Positions 10,210-21,667 of a stretch of DNA of 64,000 nt are shown piece after piece; positions within the stretch are counted from its first letter, which is position 1; each line of letters starts with the position of its first letter. The position numbers were made by a program, and so were the translations under genes. The stretch is from Proteus faecis. Lineage in GTDB: Bacteria > Pseudomonadota > Gammaproteobacteria > Enterobacterales > Enterobacteriaceae. The notes beneath the pieces were generated by a model. The model saw nothing but the letters and a program-made list of their open reading frames with translations. It was not told where the DNA came from and did no database searches. The stretch lies in contig NZ_PENZ01000010.1 of the NCBI RefSeq assembly GCF_003144395.1, forward strand, positions 1 to 64,000. The letters run 5' to 3'.

Positions 10210-11973
10210 ATGCTTTCCTCAATTTTTGTGCGTTTTAAAACAGGTTTATCCTATACTGCAATACTCTCTGCGTTGATTATGTCAGGTTGTACCCTGACGG
10301 GGCAACAAGAACAACCTCTCACTCCAGCTGCAAAAGCAGAAATGGAGATGAAACAATTTCAAAAAGTGATTGATGACGCTCAAGGGCTAGCATCTTTAGA
10401 TGTTATTAGAGCCTATATAGGGTTAGAAACATTAATTACTGATCCTCAACTGCGTCAGAAAAATATTGATGATACATGGCTCACACTAACCAAACTCACA
10501 CCTGAGCAACGCCGTGGTGTTGTTATCAAAGCAGATGAAAATACGCTGCAAGGTTGGTTAGATTTACTCAATACCTATGAATACAACAAAGATGATGCTG
10601 ATAAGTTATCAACCGCCGTCAGAGAATGGCAGACTCGCTATCCTCGTAATCCAGCTGCATTAACACTTCCAGCTTCATTATTACGTCTTTCACAACCCTC
10701 TGTAAGTACCAATAGCCAAATCGCATTATTATTACCTTTAACAGGGCAAGCGAAAGTCTTTGGTGAAGCCATTCGTCAAGGCTTCCTTGATGCGCAAAGT
10801 GGCTTACCACAACCGCAAGCAATGCCAGCCTCCCAATCACCTAAAAACGATGACAGTCTAGCTTCAATTTTAGAAGAATTAGGCATTAGCAATACTGAAA
10901 CGTCTGCAACAAATTCAGATACCACGAAAGAGTCCCCTGACAATAGTGAAACAAATCAAGCAAAAGAAGAAAAAGAAACAGATGCTTTTTCCAGTAATAT
11001 GACCGTTCAGCTTGATCCTATTGCTCAAAACTCTCGCCAAGTGATTGTTTATGATACCAATAGTCAGCCTATTGATGTCTTGCTGAAAAAAGCACAACAA
11101 GATGGTGCCAACTTAATTGTTGGTCCACTGCTAAAACCTGAAGTCATGAAAACCATTGAACTTCAAAGTGGGTTGCCAGTATTAGCATTAAATGAGTTAG
11201 ATGCGATCCCTTCTGCAACTACCGTCTGTTTCTTCTCTCTTTCACCAGAAGATGAAACCCGTAATGCGGCACAACATTTACGTCAGCAACAAAAATCAAA
11301 TCCATTAATTATTGTTCCTGATAACAAATTTGGCCAAAGAATGGCACAAACATTTGCTGATGAGTGGCAACGCTCTGGTGGTGGCACTGTTTTACAACAA
11401 ACTTTTAGTTCTGTTGAAAGCTTAAAAGCCTCTATTAACCGCGGTGTTGGTATTCGTATGACAGGTACACCTGTTCTACCAACTGCTAATGCACCTTTAC
11501 CATTAGAGACTCAATCTATCCCATCTGCGGGTGGTGCCATTGATTCGGTTTACATCATTGCGACTAGTGATGAATTAACCTTAATTAAGCCAATGATTGA
11601 TATGGCGATCAGTACCCAAAAGCGTCCCCCAATTTATGTAAGCTCACGCAGTAACCAAGGTGGAACAGGCCCTGATTTCCGTATGGAGATGGATGGAATT
11701 CAATTTAGTGATATTCCATTGATGACTGGCGCTAATTTGCCATTAATGCAAAAAGCATCAAGCAAATTTGCGAACGATTACTCATTAATGCGCCTTTACG
11801 CCATGGGAATTGATGCATGGTCATTAGCAAACAATTACAATGATCTAACAAAAGGCACATTGCGTTTTAATGGTATTTCAGGTTCATTACATGTTGAAAA
11901 CAACTGTACTGTTTATAGACAACTTCCTTGGATGCAATTTAAACAAGGTAAGATTGAACCTGTTACACAGTAA
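10210..11973 (+). CDS. lpoA: Penicillin-binding protein activator LpoA, short N-domain
   Basis: LpoA is an outer-membrane lipoprotein that reaches through peptidoglycan to stimulate the transpeptidase PBP1A. Residues 1-27 form a lipoprotein signal peptide ending in the lipobox SALIMSGC (Cys27). The C-terminal periplasmic-binding-like domain begins at about 165 (IALLLPLTGQAKVFG). It contains a Ser/Thr/Glu-rich low-complexity loop at about 205-260 and ends in DAWSLANNY...LHVENNCTVYRQLPWMQF, as in E. coli. The protein is 587 aa against 678 in E. coli. Only about 135 residues separate Cys27 from the C-domain, so roughly 95 residues of the TPR-like helical N-domain have no counterpart. No frameshift is visible. 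Confidence 0.93.
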   Translation: MLSSIFVRFKTGLSYTAILSALIMSGCTLTGQQEQPLTPAAKAEMEMKQFQKVIDDAQGLASLDVIRAYIGLETLITDPQLRQKNIDDTWLTLTKLTPEQRRGVVIKADENTLQGWLDLLNTYEYNKDDADKLSTAVREWQTRYPRNPAALTLPASLLRLSQPSVSTNSQIALLLPLTGQAKVFGEAIRQGFLDAQSGLPQPQAMPASQSPKNDDSLASILEELGISNTETSATNSDTTKESPDNSETNQAKEEKETDAFSSNMTVQLDPIAQNSRQVIVYDTNSQPIDVLLKKAQQDGANLIVGPLLKPEVMKTIELQSGLPVLALNELDAIPSATTVCFFSLSPEDETRNAAQHLRQQQKSNPLIIVPDNKFGQRMAQTFADEWQRSGGGTVLQQTFSSVESLKASINRGVGIRMTGTPVLPTANAPLPLETQSIPSAGGAIDSVYIIATSDELTLIKPMIDMAISTQKRPPIYVSSRSNQGGTGPDFRMEMDGIQFSDIPLMTGANLPLMQKASSKFANDYSLMRLYAMGIDAWSLANNYNDLTKGTLRFNGISGSLHVENNCTVYRQLPWMQFKQGKIEPVTQ

Positions 11974-11996
11974 TGCAGGTATTTAGTTATCATTAA

Positions 11997-12027
11997 AATA
12001 AACCGCCATAAAGGCGGTTTATTTTAT
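11997..12027 (+). terminator. Terminator-like hairpin after lpoA
   Basis: The stem AATAAACCGCC (about 11997-12007) / GGCGGTTTATT (12013-12023) has a 5-nt loop and is followed by TTAT. It lies 30 bp before yraN, so some readthrough into yraN-diaA-dolP is likely. Confidence 0.7.
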
Positions 12028-12053
12028 GAGTAAGATAAAGAAGGAAATCATGG

Positions 12054-12431
12054 ATGATTTTTTCTAAAAACCCTTATTTTTTAGGGTTATACTATGAGCA
12101 GAAAGCGCTAAAATATTTACGCCAACAAGGATTAATATTGATTGAGCGTAATGTCCGATATCCCTGTGGCGAAATTGATCTTATTATGCAGGAAAAGAGG
12201 ACATGGGTATTTGTTGAGGTTCGTTTTAGACGTAACATCTTATTTGGTGATGCAATAAGCTCTATTACTACCTCCAAACGCCGCCGCTTATGGCATACAG
12301 CAAAATGTTGGTTAGCCCAACGCCAAGAAAGTATCGAGACTTCAGACTGTCGCTTTGATATTTGTGCATTTAATCAACGCCAGCTAATATGGCTAAAAAA
12401 CATTCTCGATTATACGGAATTTATTCGTTAA
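12054..12431 (+). CDS. yraN: UPF0102 family protein YraN
   Basis: The protein is 125 aa (E. coli YraN 131). The family core, [21 protein letters not shown] at about 40-60, is present. It resembles the D-ExK core of Holliday-junction-resolvase-like nucleases, but no activity is established. GAAGGAAATC precedes the ATG. It lies between lpoA and diaA as in other enterobacteria. Confidence 0.9.
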   Translation: MIFSKNPYFLGLYYEQKALKYLRQQGLILIERNVRYPCGEIDLIMQEKRTWVFVEVRFRRNILFGDAISSITTSKRRRLWHTAKCWLAQRQESIETSDCRFDICAFNQRQLIWLKNILDYTEFIR

Positions 12432-12453
12432 ATTAGATTATATAGGTCTTAAC

Positions 12454-13044
12454 GTGCTTGATAGAATCAAAGTCTGCTTTACAGAGAGTATTCAAACTCA
12501 AATTGCAGCAGCAGAAGCATTACCAGATGCCATTTCCAGAGCCGCCATGATGATGGTTCAATCTTTGTTAAACGGCCATAAAATATTAAGCTGTGGAAAC
12601 GGTAGCTCAGCAGCAACAGCACAGCGATTTGCCGCAAGCATGATCCATCGTTTTGAAACAGAGCGTCCTAGCTTGCCCGCATTATCGTTAAACACAGATA
12701 GCGTTGTGATGACTGCGATTATGGGGAATCAGCAGCACGATGAAATCTATGCAAAACAAGTGCGTGCATTAGGACAAGCTGGAGATGTGCTACTTGCTAT
12801 CTCAACTCACGGTAACAGCAGAAGTATTATTAAAGCCGTTGAAGCCGCTGTTACACGAGATATGACCATTGTTGCATTAACAGGGTATGATGGCGGAGAG
12901 CTTGCCGGATTATTAGGCCCTCAAGACGTTGAAATTCGTATTCCATCTCAACGTACCGTCAGAATACAGGAAGTTCAGATGCTAACAGTCAATTGTCTCT
13001 GTGATTTAATTGATAATACATTATTCCCACATCAGGATGACTAA
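12454..13044 (+). CDS. diaA: DnaA initiator-associating protein (phosphoheptose-isomerase-like SIS protein)
   Basis: DiaA is a tetrameric SIS-domain protein that binds DnaA and promotes orderly assembly of initiation complexes at oriC. The protein is 196 aa, equal in length to E. coli DiaA and very similar throughout ([64 protein letters not shown]). The start codon is GTG at 12454. It is related to GmhA but lies in the classical lpoA-yraN-diaA-dolP order. dolP begins 9 bp after its stop. Confidence 0.96.
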   Translation: MLDRIKVCFTESIQTQIAAAEALPDAISRAAMMMVQSLLNGHKILSCGNGSSAATAQRFAASMIHRFETERPSLPALSLNTDSVVMTAIMGNQQHDEIYAKQVRALGQAGDVLLAISTHGNSRSIIKAVEAAVTRDMTIVALTGYDGGELAGLLGPQDVEIRIPSQRTVRIQEVQMLTVNCLCDLIDNTLFPHQDD

Positions 13045-13053
13045 GGAGTTACT

Positions 13054-13632
13054 ATGAAATTGCTTCCTATTACCGCAGTGCTGTGTTCTGCACTTTTACT
13101 GCAAGGTTGTATCGGCGCAGCGGTTGTCGGCACTGCCGCAGTTGCGGGTAAAACTGCAACCGATCCTCGCTCATTAGGGCAACAAGTTGACGATGGTACC
13201 TTGGAAGCACGTGTTTCTGGTGCTCTAAACAAAAACGAACAGATCAAGAAAAGCAATTCACGTATTGTCGCTACCGCTTATCAAGGCAATATTCTGCTAA
13301 CAGGTCAAAGCCCTGATATGTCTGTTGCGAATACCGCCAAACAAGTCGCAAGTAAGGTTGAAGGGGTTAATAACGTCTACAACGAAGTTCGCCAAGGTGA
13401 GCCAGTCACATTAGGTACAGCCTCTTCAGACACATGGCTAACAACCAAAGTTCGCTCTCAAATTTTAGGCAGCGATTCAGTAAAATCTTCTTCTGTAAAA
13501 GTGATCACTGAAAATGGTGAAGTGTTCTTATTTGGTATTTTAACTCGCCAAGAAGGGGCCGCTGTGGCAAAAATTGCCAGTGAAACCAAAGGGGTCGTCA
13601 AAGTAACCACGGCATTTACTTACCTTAACTGA
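13054..13632 (+). CDS. dolP: Outer-membrane lipoprotein DolP (YraP), two BON domains
   Basis: The protein is 192 aa (E. coli 191). The signal peptide ends in the lipobox SALLLQGC, with Cys19 as the predicted lipidation site. Two BON domains follow (about 47-115 and 125-190), carrying the motifs VATAYQGNILLTGQ and VITENGEVFLFGILT. DolP binds anionic phospholipids at the septum, supports outer-membrane integrity and is linked to amidase activation and BAM function. Strong AAGGAG (ACTAAGGAGTTACT) precedes the ATG. It is the last gene of the lpoA cluster, convergent with ureG. Confidence 0.96.
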   Translation: MKLLPITAVLCSALLLQGCIGAAVVGTAAVAGKTATDPRSLGQQVDDGTLEARVSGALNKNEQIKKSNSRIVATAYQGNILLTGQSPDMSVANTAKQVASKVEGVNNVYNEVRQGEPVTLGTASSDTWLTTKVRSQILGSDSVKSSSVKVITENGEVFLFGILTRQEGAAVAKIASETKGVVKVTTAFTYLN

Positions 13633-13666
13633 TCACATTACTCATATCGCTTTTATATTATCCTGA

Positions 13667-13701
13667 CAGTATCGGTCTTTATAATAAAATGACCGATACT
13701 G
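13667..13701. terminator. Inverted repeat between convergent dolP and ureG
   Basis: A perfect 11-bp inverted repeat, CAGTATCGGTC (13667-13677) / GACCGATACTG (13691-13701), is the only candidate transcription end for both dolP and the urease operon. T tracts on either side are poor, so termination here may be inefficient or factor-dependent. Confidence 0.5.
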
Positions 13702-13745
13702 ACAGTTCCTTTCTCGACTAAAATTCGCCTTTTCTCAACAAGCTG

Positions 13746-14363
13746 TTAGCGTCTTAACATCCCTTTATCAATGATAAAATCGATAATCGTTTCTAAGCCC
13801 ACTTTTTCTTTTAGATTGGTGAAAACATAAGGTTTCACAGGACGCATTCTTGCTGTGTCTGCTTCCATCACATCTAATGATGCGCCAACATAAGGTGCTA
13901 GGTCGATTTTATTAATCACTAATAGATCCGAATGTGTAATACCGGGTCCACCTTTACGTGGAATTTTTTCTCCTTCAGCTACATCAATCACGTAAATGGT
14001 TAAATCAGCAAGCTCTGGGCTAAATGTCGCACTTAAGTTATCACCACCACTTTCCACAAAAACGATATCCAGATTTTTGTGGCGCATAGCTAACTCTTCA
14101 ACCGCTGCAAGATTCATTGAGGCATCTTCACGAATAGCGGTGTGAGGGCAACCTCCCGTTTCGACACCAATAATACGATCCGCGTCTAATGCTTCAGCGC
14201 GCGTTAAGATCTTGGCATCTTCTTGAGTATAAATATCATTAGTCACAACCGCGATTTCATAAGTGTCGCGCATTGCTTTACAAAGAACTTCTAACAGTGC
14301 TGTTTTTCCTGACCCAACAGGACCACCAACACCAATACGTAGTGGTTGATTATATTCTTGCAT
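13746..14363 (-). CDS. ureG: Urease accessory GTPase UreG
   Basis: UreG is a SIMIBI-class GTPase that carries nickel and, with UreD and UreF, drives GTP-dependent loading of the urease active site. The protein is 205 aa. The P-loop [15 protein letters not shown] lies at 12-26, the metal-binding CPH motif in [13 protein letters not shown] near residue 72, [13 protein letters not shown] near 102, and the guanine specificity motif NKID near 150. It is the last gene of ureDABCEFG; ureF ends 9 bp upstream. Confidence 0.98.
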   Translation of the reverse strand: MQEYNQPLRIGVGGPVGSGKTALLEVLCKAMRDTYEIAVVTNDIYTQEDAKILTRAEALDADRIIGVETGGCPHTAIREDASMNLAAVEELAMRHKNLDIVFVESGGDNLSATFSPELADLTIYVIDVAEGEKIPRKGGPGITHSDLLVINKIDLAPYVGASLDVMEADTARMRPVKPYVFTNLKEKVGLETIIDFIIDKGMLRR

Positions 14364-14372
14364 ATAGATTTC

Positions 14373-15041
14373 TCATGAACGAAAAAGTCGAGTGTATTGT
14401 GTTTCATGGCGACTACTGGCAATGATTTGTGCGGGTGTAAAACTTCCAATATCTTCGGTTGGCCAATGTGCAGATTGAGCAACAATTGCAGGGATCTGCT
14501 CTGCTAATGTAAACAGTATTTTCTGTCCCGCACTTTGCCCTAGAGGGATCAATTTCACCCCTGACATCACTGTATTTTCGAGCCAACCCCAAGCATAAGC
14601 ACAACATAACTTTTCAGCGGAAATACGCCATTTCACCGCTGCTAACGCAAATGCCATAAGTTGTGTCTGTTTTACACACACGAGTAAAGTCTCATCTAAC
14701 TCAATATCTAATTGAGGAAGTAAACGAGCAAAAGCGATACCTCGTTGGCGCTCTTCTTGTCTTAACTCTTTAGTTTCACGACTTGCGACAATAAAATCAC
14801 ACCAATATTTCACTTCACTCATCTTGGCTTGTGCCAAATTTTCTTGTAATCGCCGTAAGATAGGGAGCTCTAATGTTGCTAAGGTGCCAGTCATTTGAGT
14901 ACTTAGCCAATCCGCTAATGTTTGAGGACAACAAACCCATCCCTTTTCAATCGCCCACTCTAACCCTTGAGAATAGGTAAACGATCCCACCGGTAAAGAA
15001 GGACTGACTAATTGATATAAGCGCAGATCTGCAAGCATCAA
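14373..15041 (-). CDS. ureF: Urease accessory protein UreF
   Basis: UreF is an all-helical protein that forms the UreD-UreF-UreG maturation complex on apo-urease and gates the fidelity of nickel insertion. The protein is 222 aa, with the family signature [27 protein letters not shown] at residues 8-34 and the C-terminal Arg/Leu-rich end ([13 protein letters not shown]) needed for UreG binding. It lies between ureE (21 bp upstream) and ureG (9 bp downstream). A second possible Met directly after the first makes the exact start uncertain by one codon. Confidence 0.97.
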   Translation of the reverse strand: MMLADLRLYQLVSPSLPVGSFTYSQGLEWAIEKGWVCCPQTLADWLSTQMTGTLATLELPILRRLQENLAQAKMSEVKYWCDFIVASRETKELRQEERQRGIAFARLLPQLDIELDETLLVCVKQTQLMAFALAAVKWRISAEKLCCAYAWGWLENTVMSGVKLIPLGQSAGQKILFTLAEQIPAIVAQSAHWPTEDIGSFTPAQIIASSRHETQYTRLFRS

Positions 15042-15062
15042 TAGGCTCCCTTATTCAAATAA

Positions 15063-15560
15063 TTAGTGATGATGATCGTCATAAGAATGATGATGGTGAT
15101 GATGGCCGCCTGACGATCCACCATAAGCACCAGGTTCTGGTTGATATTTCTCTAAACCCACAACCACATTGGCACCTAACCCTCTCGCCATATCATCTAA
15201 AACATGATCATGAAAATAACGACACCAACCCGATTCAATTTGTAGTGGAACATGACGATTACCTAAGTGATAACACACACGAGCCAATAACAGCGGATCG
15301 TCACTATACACGGTTGAAACTTGCTCTTTTGCAGCTTCAATCGTTACCAGCGTATTGTCATCTGACAATAAGATATTGCCCTCTTTTAGTACCGTACCAC
15401 GAGGCAAAAATAGCCCTGCTTCTTGCCCGTCGCTTAATGTCACTTTTAAACGACTTTTAGTCCTTTCATCCATGGTTAAACACAAAGTAAGGAGTTGCTT
15501 TTCCGACGTTGCTATTTCAAGCGCTTTCTCTTTATCTATAATTTGAGTAAATCTTTTCAT
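15063..15560 (-). CDS. ureE: Urease nickel metallochaperone UreE with His-rich tail
   Basis: UreE delivers Ni2+ to UreG during urease assembly. The protein is 165 aa. The N-terminal peptide-binding-like domain (DGQEAGLFLPRGTVLKEGN) is followed by the metal-binding domain with HLGNRHVPLQ near residue 100, the conserved interface nickel histidine region of the family. The last 12 residues contain nine histidines (HHHHHHSYDDHHH), the nickel-storing tail typical of Proteus and Klebsiella UreE. It is positioned in the operon between ureC and ureF. Confidence 0.98.
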   Translation of the reverse strand: MKRFTQIIDKEKALEIATSEKQLLTLCLTMDERTKSRLKVTLSDGQEAGLFLPRGTVLKEGNILLSDDNTLVTIEAAKEQVSTVYSDDPLLLARVCYHLGNRHVPLQIESGWCRYFHDHVLDDMARGLGANVVVGLEKYQPEPGAYGGSSGGHHHHHHSYDDHHH

Positions 15561-15586
15561 TCTCTATATTCTCAATAACACGCCGA

Positions 15587-17613
<2,027 letters not shown>

Positions 17614-17621
17614 GTTGTTAC

Positions 17622-17924
17622 CTACACAATAGGATCATGAATAGAAACAAGTTTTGTACCATCAGGGAATGTACATTCCACTTGAATGTCTTTTATCATT
17701 TCTGGTACACCTTCCATGACTTGCTCCGCTGTCAAAACTGAGCGCCCTTCACTCATTAATTGGGCAACAGTTTTACCTTCTCTCGCCCCTTCCATAATGG
17801 CACAACTGATAAGCGCAACCGCTTCAGGATAATTAAGCTTGAGCCCTTTCGCTAAACGTCTTTCAGCAACAAGACCCGCTGTAAAAAGCAGTAACTTATC
17901 TTTTTCTCTTGGTGTTAATTCCAT
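17622..17924 (-). CDS. ureA: Urease gamma subunit
   Basis: The protein is 100 aa, the standard length. It begins [23 protein letters not shown] and contains [10 protein letters not shown] and the ending [16 protein letters not shown]. It is a structural subunit of cytoplasmic urease. A GGAG motif precedes the ATG (reverse complement of 17925-17940), and ureD ends 21 bp upstream. Confidence 0.98.
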   Translation of the reverse strand: MELTPREKDKLLLFTAGLVAERRLAKGLKLNYPEAVALISCAIMEGAREGKTVAQLMSEGRSVLTAEQVMEGVPEMIKDIQVECTFPDGTKLVSIHDPIV

Positions 17925-17945
17925 TTCTGCTCCTAAAATTAACGA

Positions 17946-18782
17946 TTATGTCGCCCATATACGAGGCGGCTCAGGGCAATACCCTAACCAGTGTTGTCTG
18001 ACGGTTTGCCACACTTGAGCAAAACACGCCATCATCGGCTCTGTTTGGGAGCCTAATAACCGTAAAACTAAAATACCGTCTACATCTGTTAAACCATATT
18101 CGATAACACGATCATAAGAAGCTGAGAAAGCTTCAATGCTTTGTTGAATAAGGCTTTTTAATTTGTCCGTTGCAGGATAAATATAAAGTGATCCCAACAT
18201 CGGGAATTCGCGCATGACAGCCGTTCTATTTTGCAAACCATCGACAAAAAGCGACTCAGTTAATGTCAGTTTTTCATCGATATAGAGATTTAAACGCCCT
18301 TTTACATTGCCATTTGCAAACCATTCATTTAAAACGGGGCGCCCAAAACATTGAATTTCCCAGCCAATAAATCTAGCCGTAGATGCAATATGAATATGCG
18401 TTTCTAGGCGAACTTGAGCTTCAGGAAAAAAGATATTTTCTTGAGGTAACCACTCTAAAAAACCATTAGCTGCCACTTTTAAGGTTTGAACTTGCCGAGC
18501 AACACCACCTGCACTACGGTAAAACTTAGTGGCTCCGGGTGTTGTGAGCAATGCATGCGCTTGGGATTGCACATCAATATTAATCAATAGGTTATCGCCA
18601 CCAACCACACCGCCAGGGGGATGAAGTAAATAAGTGTGTGCAATACCTTGCTCAGGATAAAAAGGACGCTGAACCATTAATGGGCCGATATGACGCTTTT
18701 CTGTAAGACGTGTTATTTCGCGTTTTACTTCATAGCGTAAAGCGATTTCAGCAAGCCAACCCTTCCCTGAAAAGTCAGACAT
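17946..18782 (-). CDS. ureD: Urease accessory protein UreD
   Basis: UreD is the scaffold that binds apo-urease and transfers nickel from the UreF-UreG complex. The start at 18782 (278 aa) is preferred because AGGAG lies about 6 nt upstream (CAGGAGTGAGT), while an in-frame ATG 15 bp further up has none. Family motifs include [20 protein letters not shown] near 55-75, [13 protein letters not shown] near 85, and [12 protein letters not shown] near 115. It is the first gene of the urease operon, driven by the divergent promoter region shared with ureR. Confidence 0.96.
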   Translation of the reverse strand: MSDFSGKGWLAEIALRYEVKREITRLTEKRHIGPLMVQRPFYPEQGIAHTYLLHPPGGVVGGDNLLINIDVQSQAHALLTTPGATKFYRSAGGVARQVQTLKVAANGFLEWLPQENIFFPEAQVRLETHIHIASTARFIGWEIQCFGRPVLNEWFANGNVKGRLNLYIDEKLTLTESLFVDGLQNRTAVMREFPMLGSLYIYPATDKLKSLIQQSIEAFSASYDRVIEYGLTDVDGILVLRLLGSQTEPMMACFAQVWQTVRQHWLGYCPEPPRIWAT

Positions 18783-19013
18783 ACTCACTCCTGCCAACTC
18801 GGCAAAATTATCAATAAATCAGGAAAATGCGTGAATAATACAGCGCTATCCATAAGATTGAGTCATTCAAAAACAAACAGAAAATAAGCTAATGAATGTT
18901 GGATAGGGTGTGGATAAAAAACGAACAGTGATATCCTAAGAACAGAATAATCGCCTTCGCCTGTGACGCGCGATTCTACACCTTATTACAAAAAATGCAT
19001 TTTGAATAAATAA

Positions 19014-19026
19014 CAATTTATTTAGA
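19014..19026 (-). promoter_or_regulatory. Possible UreR binding site, ureD-facing
   Basis: Read on the minus strand, TCTAAATAAATTG matches about 10 of 13 positions of the UreR consensus TRYWKYTWWATTG, including the invariant ATTG end. It points towards ureD, 230 bp away. Confidence 0.35.
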
Positions 19027-19065
19027 AAAAATGACACTGTTTAAAATAAATGTAAAAAATGAGCA

Positions 19066-19078
19066 AATATCTATATTG
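19066..19078 (+). promoter_or_regulatory. UreR binding site, ureR-facing
   Basis: AATATCTATATTG on the plus strand matches 12 of 13 positions of the UreR consensus (only the first base differs). It lies about 200 bp upstream of the ureR start and fits autoactivation of ureR by urea-bound UreR. Confidence 0.55.
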
Positions 19079-19275
19079 TCATGTTTTAGCAACAAGATTA
19101 TATTCTGCTTCACTCTCATTCTGCTTTGCATGACAACACTAATTTAAATTAGAATGATCTCTCTATTTATTATTTTAGACGTGGCTTATCTGTTTATACA
19201 ACAAATGAGCTAATTTTGAGTATTGTTCATTTAAGCAAGATTAATGCTTAACTTGCCTACGGTATATCGGAGATC

Positions 19276-20166
19276 ATGGAATACAAACACATCCTGTCCT
19301 CTAACCAAATGTCTTTAAAAACGTTTTACATCGAAAACCCAATGATAGCGATGGTTAGTGGCGCAAAAGGTACGATTTGCATCAATGGACAATCTATTGA
19401 TGTCTCTAGCCATTTAACGCTTATTATTCCGAAATACAGTCAAGTCTCTTGCGATATAGTTAATCAATTTACGCATAAATCGATCGAGCTACACACCCTT
19501 GTATTATGTGAAACAGAGCTTCAATCTGTTTTCTCTTTACTAAAACCTTTAATTAAATCTAGCTCACCACTAACAAGCCACCTTCCTGCTTACCATTTAT
19601 CAACGCCTGAAGTGATAAAAAGTAATTTTGGAATTTTAAAACAGTGCTTACCGCTACCGCATGGCTCTCCATCTCAAGAAACCATGTTTATGCAGCAGTG
19701 TTTATTTTTTATTTTGATGGCGGTGTATCAAGAAGGTATCGATATTTTAAATATCTTCCGATTTAACTACGATGAGCCGAAAAATCAGGCAATTACACAT
19801 TTAATTACGCAAGATCCGCAAAGAAAATGGCATTTAGAAGATGTAGCTAAAACGCTTTTCACAACGCCATCAACGTTACGTCGACATTTAAGTAAAGAAG
19901 GCGTCTCATTCTGCCAATTATTGCTAGATGTCAGAATGGGCATTGCTTTAAATTACCTCACATTTTCTAATTACACTGTTTTTCAAATAAGTCATCGCTG
20001 TGGTTTTGGCAGTAATGCCTATTTTTGTGATGCTTTTAAACGTAAATACGGCATGACACCTTCACAATTTCGCACTCAGTCTCGCCAATCTAACGATCCT
20101 TCTGCAATAACAAAGCTATCAGAGAAGATTGCAGAACCTAATAGAAAAATATTTCAAACCTTATAG
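19276..20166 (+). CDS. ureR: Urea-dependent AraC-type activator UreR
   Basis: UreR binds urea and activates ureD and ureR transcription. The protein is 296 aa. The N-terminal sensing domain (residues 1-165) is followed by two helix-turn-helix motifs in the AraC domain: [28 protein letters not shown] at about 188 and the signature [29 protein letters not shown] at about 238-266. CGGAGATC is the ribosome-binding site just before the ATG. The C-terminus extends about 25 residues beyond the signature. It ends 2 bp before the convergent mtgA stop, with no terminator between them. Confidence 0.97.
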   Translation: MEYKHILSSNQMSLKTFYIENPMIAMVSGAKGTICINGQSIDVSSHLTLIIPKYSQVSCDIVNQFTHKSIELHTLVLCETELQSVFSLLKPLIKSSSPLTSHLPAYHLSTPEVIKSNFGILKQCLPLPHGSPSQETMFMQQCLFFILMAVYQEGIDILNIFRFNYDEPKNQAITHLITQDPQRKWHLEDVAKTLFTTPSTLRRHLSKEGVSFCQLLLDVRMGIALNYLTFSNYTVFQISHRCGFGSNAYFCDAFKRKYGMTPSQFRTQSRQSNDPSAITKLSEKIAEPNRKIFQTL

Positions 20167-20168
20167 AG

Positions 20169-20870
20169 TTATGACAAATTATTTTTCTTTAAAAAGCTAA
20201 TTCCACCCATTAATCGCATCTGATTTAAGATCCACTGTTGTCGTTTTAGGGTGTAAGCAGAAGGTTTATTTACGTGATAAATATGCGGGTTAGGTAATAC
20301 TGCAGCTAATAATGCAGCTTCATGGCTTGTAAGTTGTTTCGCAGGCTTTCTAAAATAGTGTTGAGAAGCCTGCTCTACGCCGAAGATCCCATCACCAAAC
20401 TCAACAATATTCAGATACACAGTTAAAATACGTTTTTTTGACCAAATAAGCTCAACAACTGGTGTCATTCCAGTCTCGAGCCCTTTTCTTATCCAGCTAC
20501 GACCATCCCATAAAAAAAGATTTTTGACCGTTTGCTGAGAAATAGTCGATGCACCACGTAATGTTTTACCTTTGTTATAATTTTTTTTGAAAACTTTCTC
20601 AATAGCATCAAAATCAAATCCCCAATGTTTGGGGAAATTTTGATCTTCAGATGCAATAACGGCTAAATACATCACAGAAGCTATCTCTTTTTCACTGACC
20701 CAAGTGGAATGTGATACATAAGAGAAATCAAACTCACTCCAAGCCGAAATTTGTCTTTGAGCCATAACAGCAGAAAAAGGTACAGGTAAAAAAGAAAACA
20801 GCACAACTGTTAACAGCCATAAAGCAATTAAAATAATTAATACTTTCTTTAACTTTCTCACCAGTACCAT
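20169..20870 (-). CDS. mtgA: Monofunctional peptidoglycan glycosyltransferase
   Basis: MtgA polymerises lipid II into glycan strands at the periplasmic face of the inner membrane. The protein is 233 aa (E. coli 242). One N-terminal membrane anchor (residues 9-30) precedes a GT51 domain with the catalytic motif [14 protein letters not shown] (Glu near 73), [21 protein letters not shown], and [25 protein letters not shown]. It is downstream of elbB by 20 bp and probably co-transcribed. Confidence 0.96.
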   Translation of the reverse strand: MVLVRKLKKVLIILIALWLLTVVLFSFLPVPFSAVMAQRQISAWSEFDFSYVSHSTWVSEKEIASVMYLAVIASEDQNFPKHWGFDFDAIEKVFKKNYNKGKTLRGASTISQQTVKNLFLWDGRSWIRKGLETGMTPVVELIWSKKRILTVYLNIVEFGDGIFGVEQASQHYFRKPAKQLTSHEAALLAAVLPNPHIYHVNKPSAYTLKRQQWILNQMRLMGGISFLKKNNLS

Positions 20871-20890
20871 CTGCTGTTTTTACCTACTCT

Positions 20891-21541
20891 TTATGCCATC
20901 TCAAGGACTTTCTTAACCAATTTCTCAATCCCCACCTGTGCTTGTGCAATAGATTGCGCAAGCATATACGCAGGGGTAGTGACAACACGATATTTTTCAT
21001 CAACAACAATGTCATCAACAGGACAATCTATATGGACGCCACCCATCTTTTCAATTGCACGAGCGGTTTCCTCGTCATTTCCAATTGTTAATTTTACTGG
21101 AGCATTTAACATTTTTGGTAACATTACAGGCGCAATACACATTAGCCCTAATGGTTTATTTTGCTGATGTATCGCTTGTACAAATCTTAAGAGATCTTTG
21201 TTAATTTCACAGTCACTCCCTTTTGTCGCGAAATTACACAAATTCTTAGCCGCACCAAAACCACCAGGAATAATGACAGCATCAAAGTTTTCGGCCTTTG
21301 CCTCTGATAAAGGGGAGATTTTACCACGAGAAATACGAGAAGATTCTTCCATCATATTCCTTTTTTCTGGTTTTTCTTCGCCTGTAATGTGATTAATAAC
21401 AGTTGGTTGTAATTCATTAGGTGAAAAATAATGAACTTCAGCATTATTTTGGCTTAAAGCAAGCATTGTGAGCACTGATTCATGGATTTCACTCCCATCG
21501 AATACACCACAACCACTTAAAATTACCGCAATTGATTTCAT
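20891..21541 (-). CDS. elbB: Glyoxalase ElbB (DJ-1/PfpI family)
   Basis: The protein is 216 aa from the start at 21541, which is preceded by CGGAGAAAGAT; E. coli ElbB is 217 aa. An upstream in-frame ATG would add 30 residues without homology. It is a class I glutamine-amidotransferase-like (DJ-1) fold with IIPGGFGAAKNL near 88 and the nucleophile elbow region GLMCIAPVMLP near 130. E. coli ElbB shows weak glyoxalase activity and is linked to isoprenoid metabolism. It lies between arcB/arcZ and mtgA as in E. coli. Confidence 0.94.
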   Translation of the reverse strand: MKSIAVILSGCGVFDGSEIHESVLTMLALSQNNAEVHYFSPNELQPTVINHITGEEKPEKRNMMEESSRISRGKISPLSEAKAENFDAVIIPGGFGAAKNLCNFATKGSDCEINKDLLRFVQAIHQQNKPLGLMCIAPVMLPKMLNAPVKLTIGNDEETARAIEKMGGVHIDCPVDDIVVDEKYRVVTTPAYMLAQSIAQAQVGIEKLVKKVLEMA

Positions 21542-21667
21542 ATCTTTCTCCGTTTGTAGTAGATTACTAGTTACCCATTTATAGGTGTAAACACCAATCG
21601 GCATCACATATTTAAATGTTTCTTGTAACAAAAAAACTTATCTTTGCTATTTTGTTGCATGTATGAT

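Larger units (their letters stand above)
18783..19275. promoter_or_regulatory. Divergent ureD-ureR control region
   Basis: About 490 bp of AT-rich DNA separates ureD (minus) from ureR (plus). In Proteus, UreR bound to urea activates both directions and H-NS silences the region through its AT-rich tracts. I see one strong and one weaker match to the published UreR site consensus (TRYWKYTWWATTG), listed separately, and several A/T tracts (18985-19060, 19140-19180). Confidence 0.7.

Noticed and set aside
12454-13044. GmhA (phosphoheptose isomerase)
   Set aside because: The SIS fold is shared, but length, C-terminal LFPHQDD and the lpoA-yraN-dolP context identify DiaA.
15085-15105. Histidine-codon repeat that looks like a simple sequence repeat
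   Set aside because: It encodes the functional His-rich tail of UreE, common in nickel chaperones; not an independent repeat element.
20169-20870. Possible bifunctional penicillin-binding protein
   Set aside because: Only the GT51 domain and one membrane anchor are present in 233 aa; it is monofunctional MtgA.
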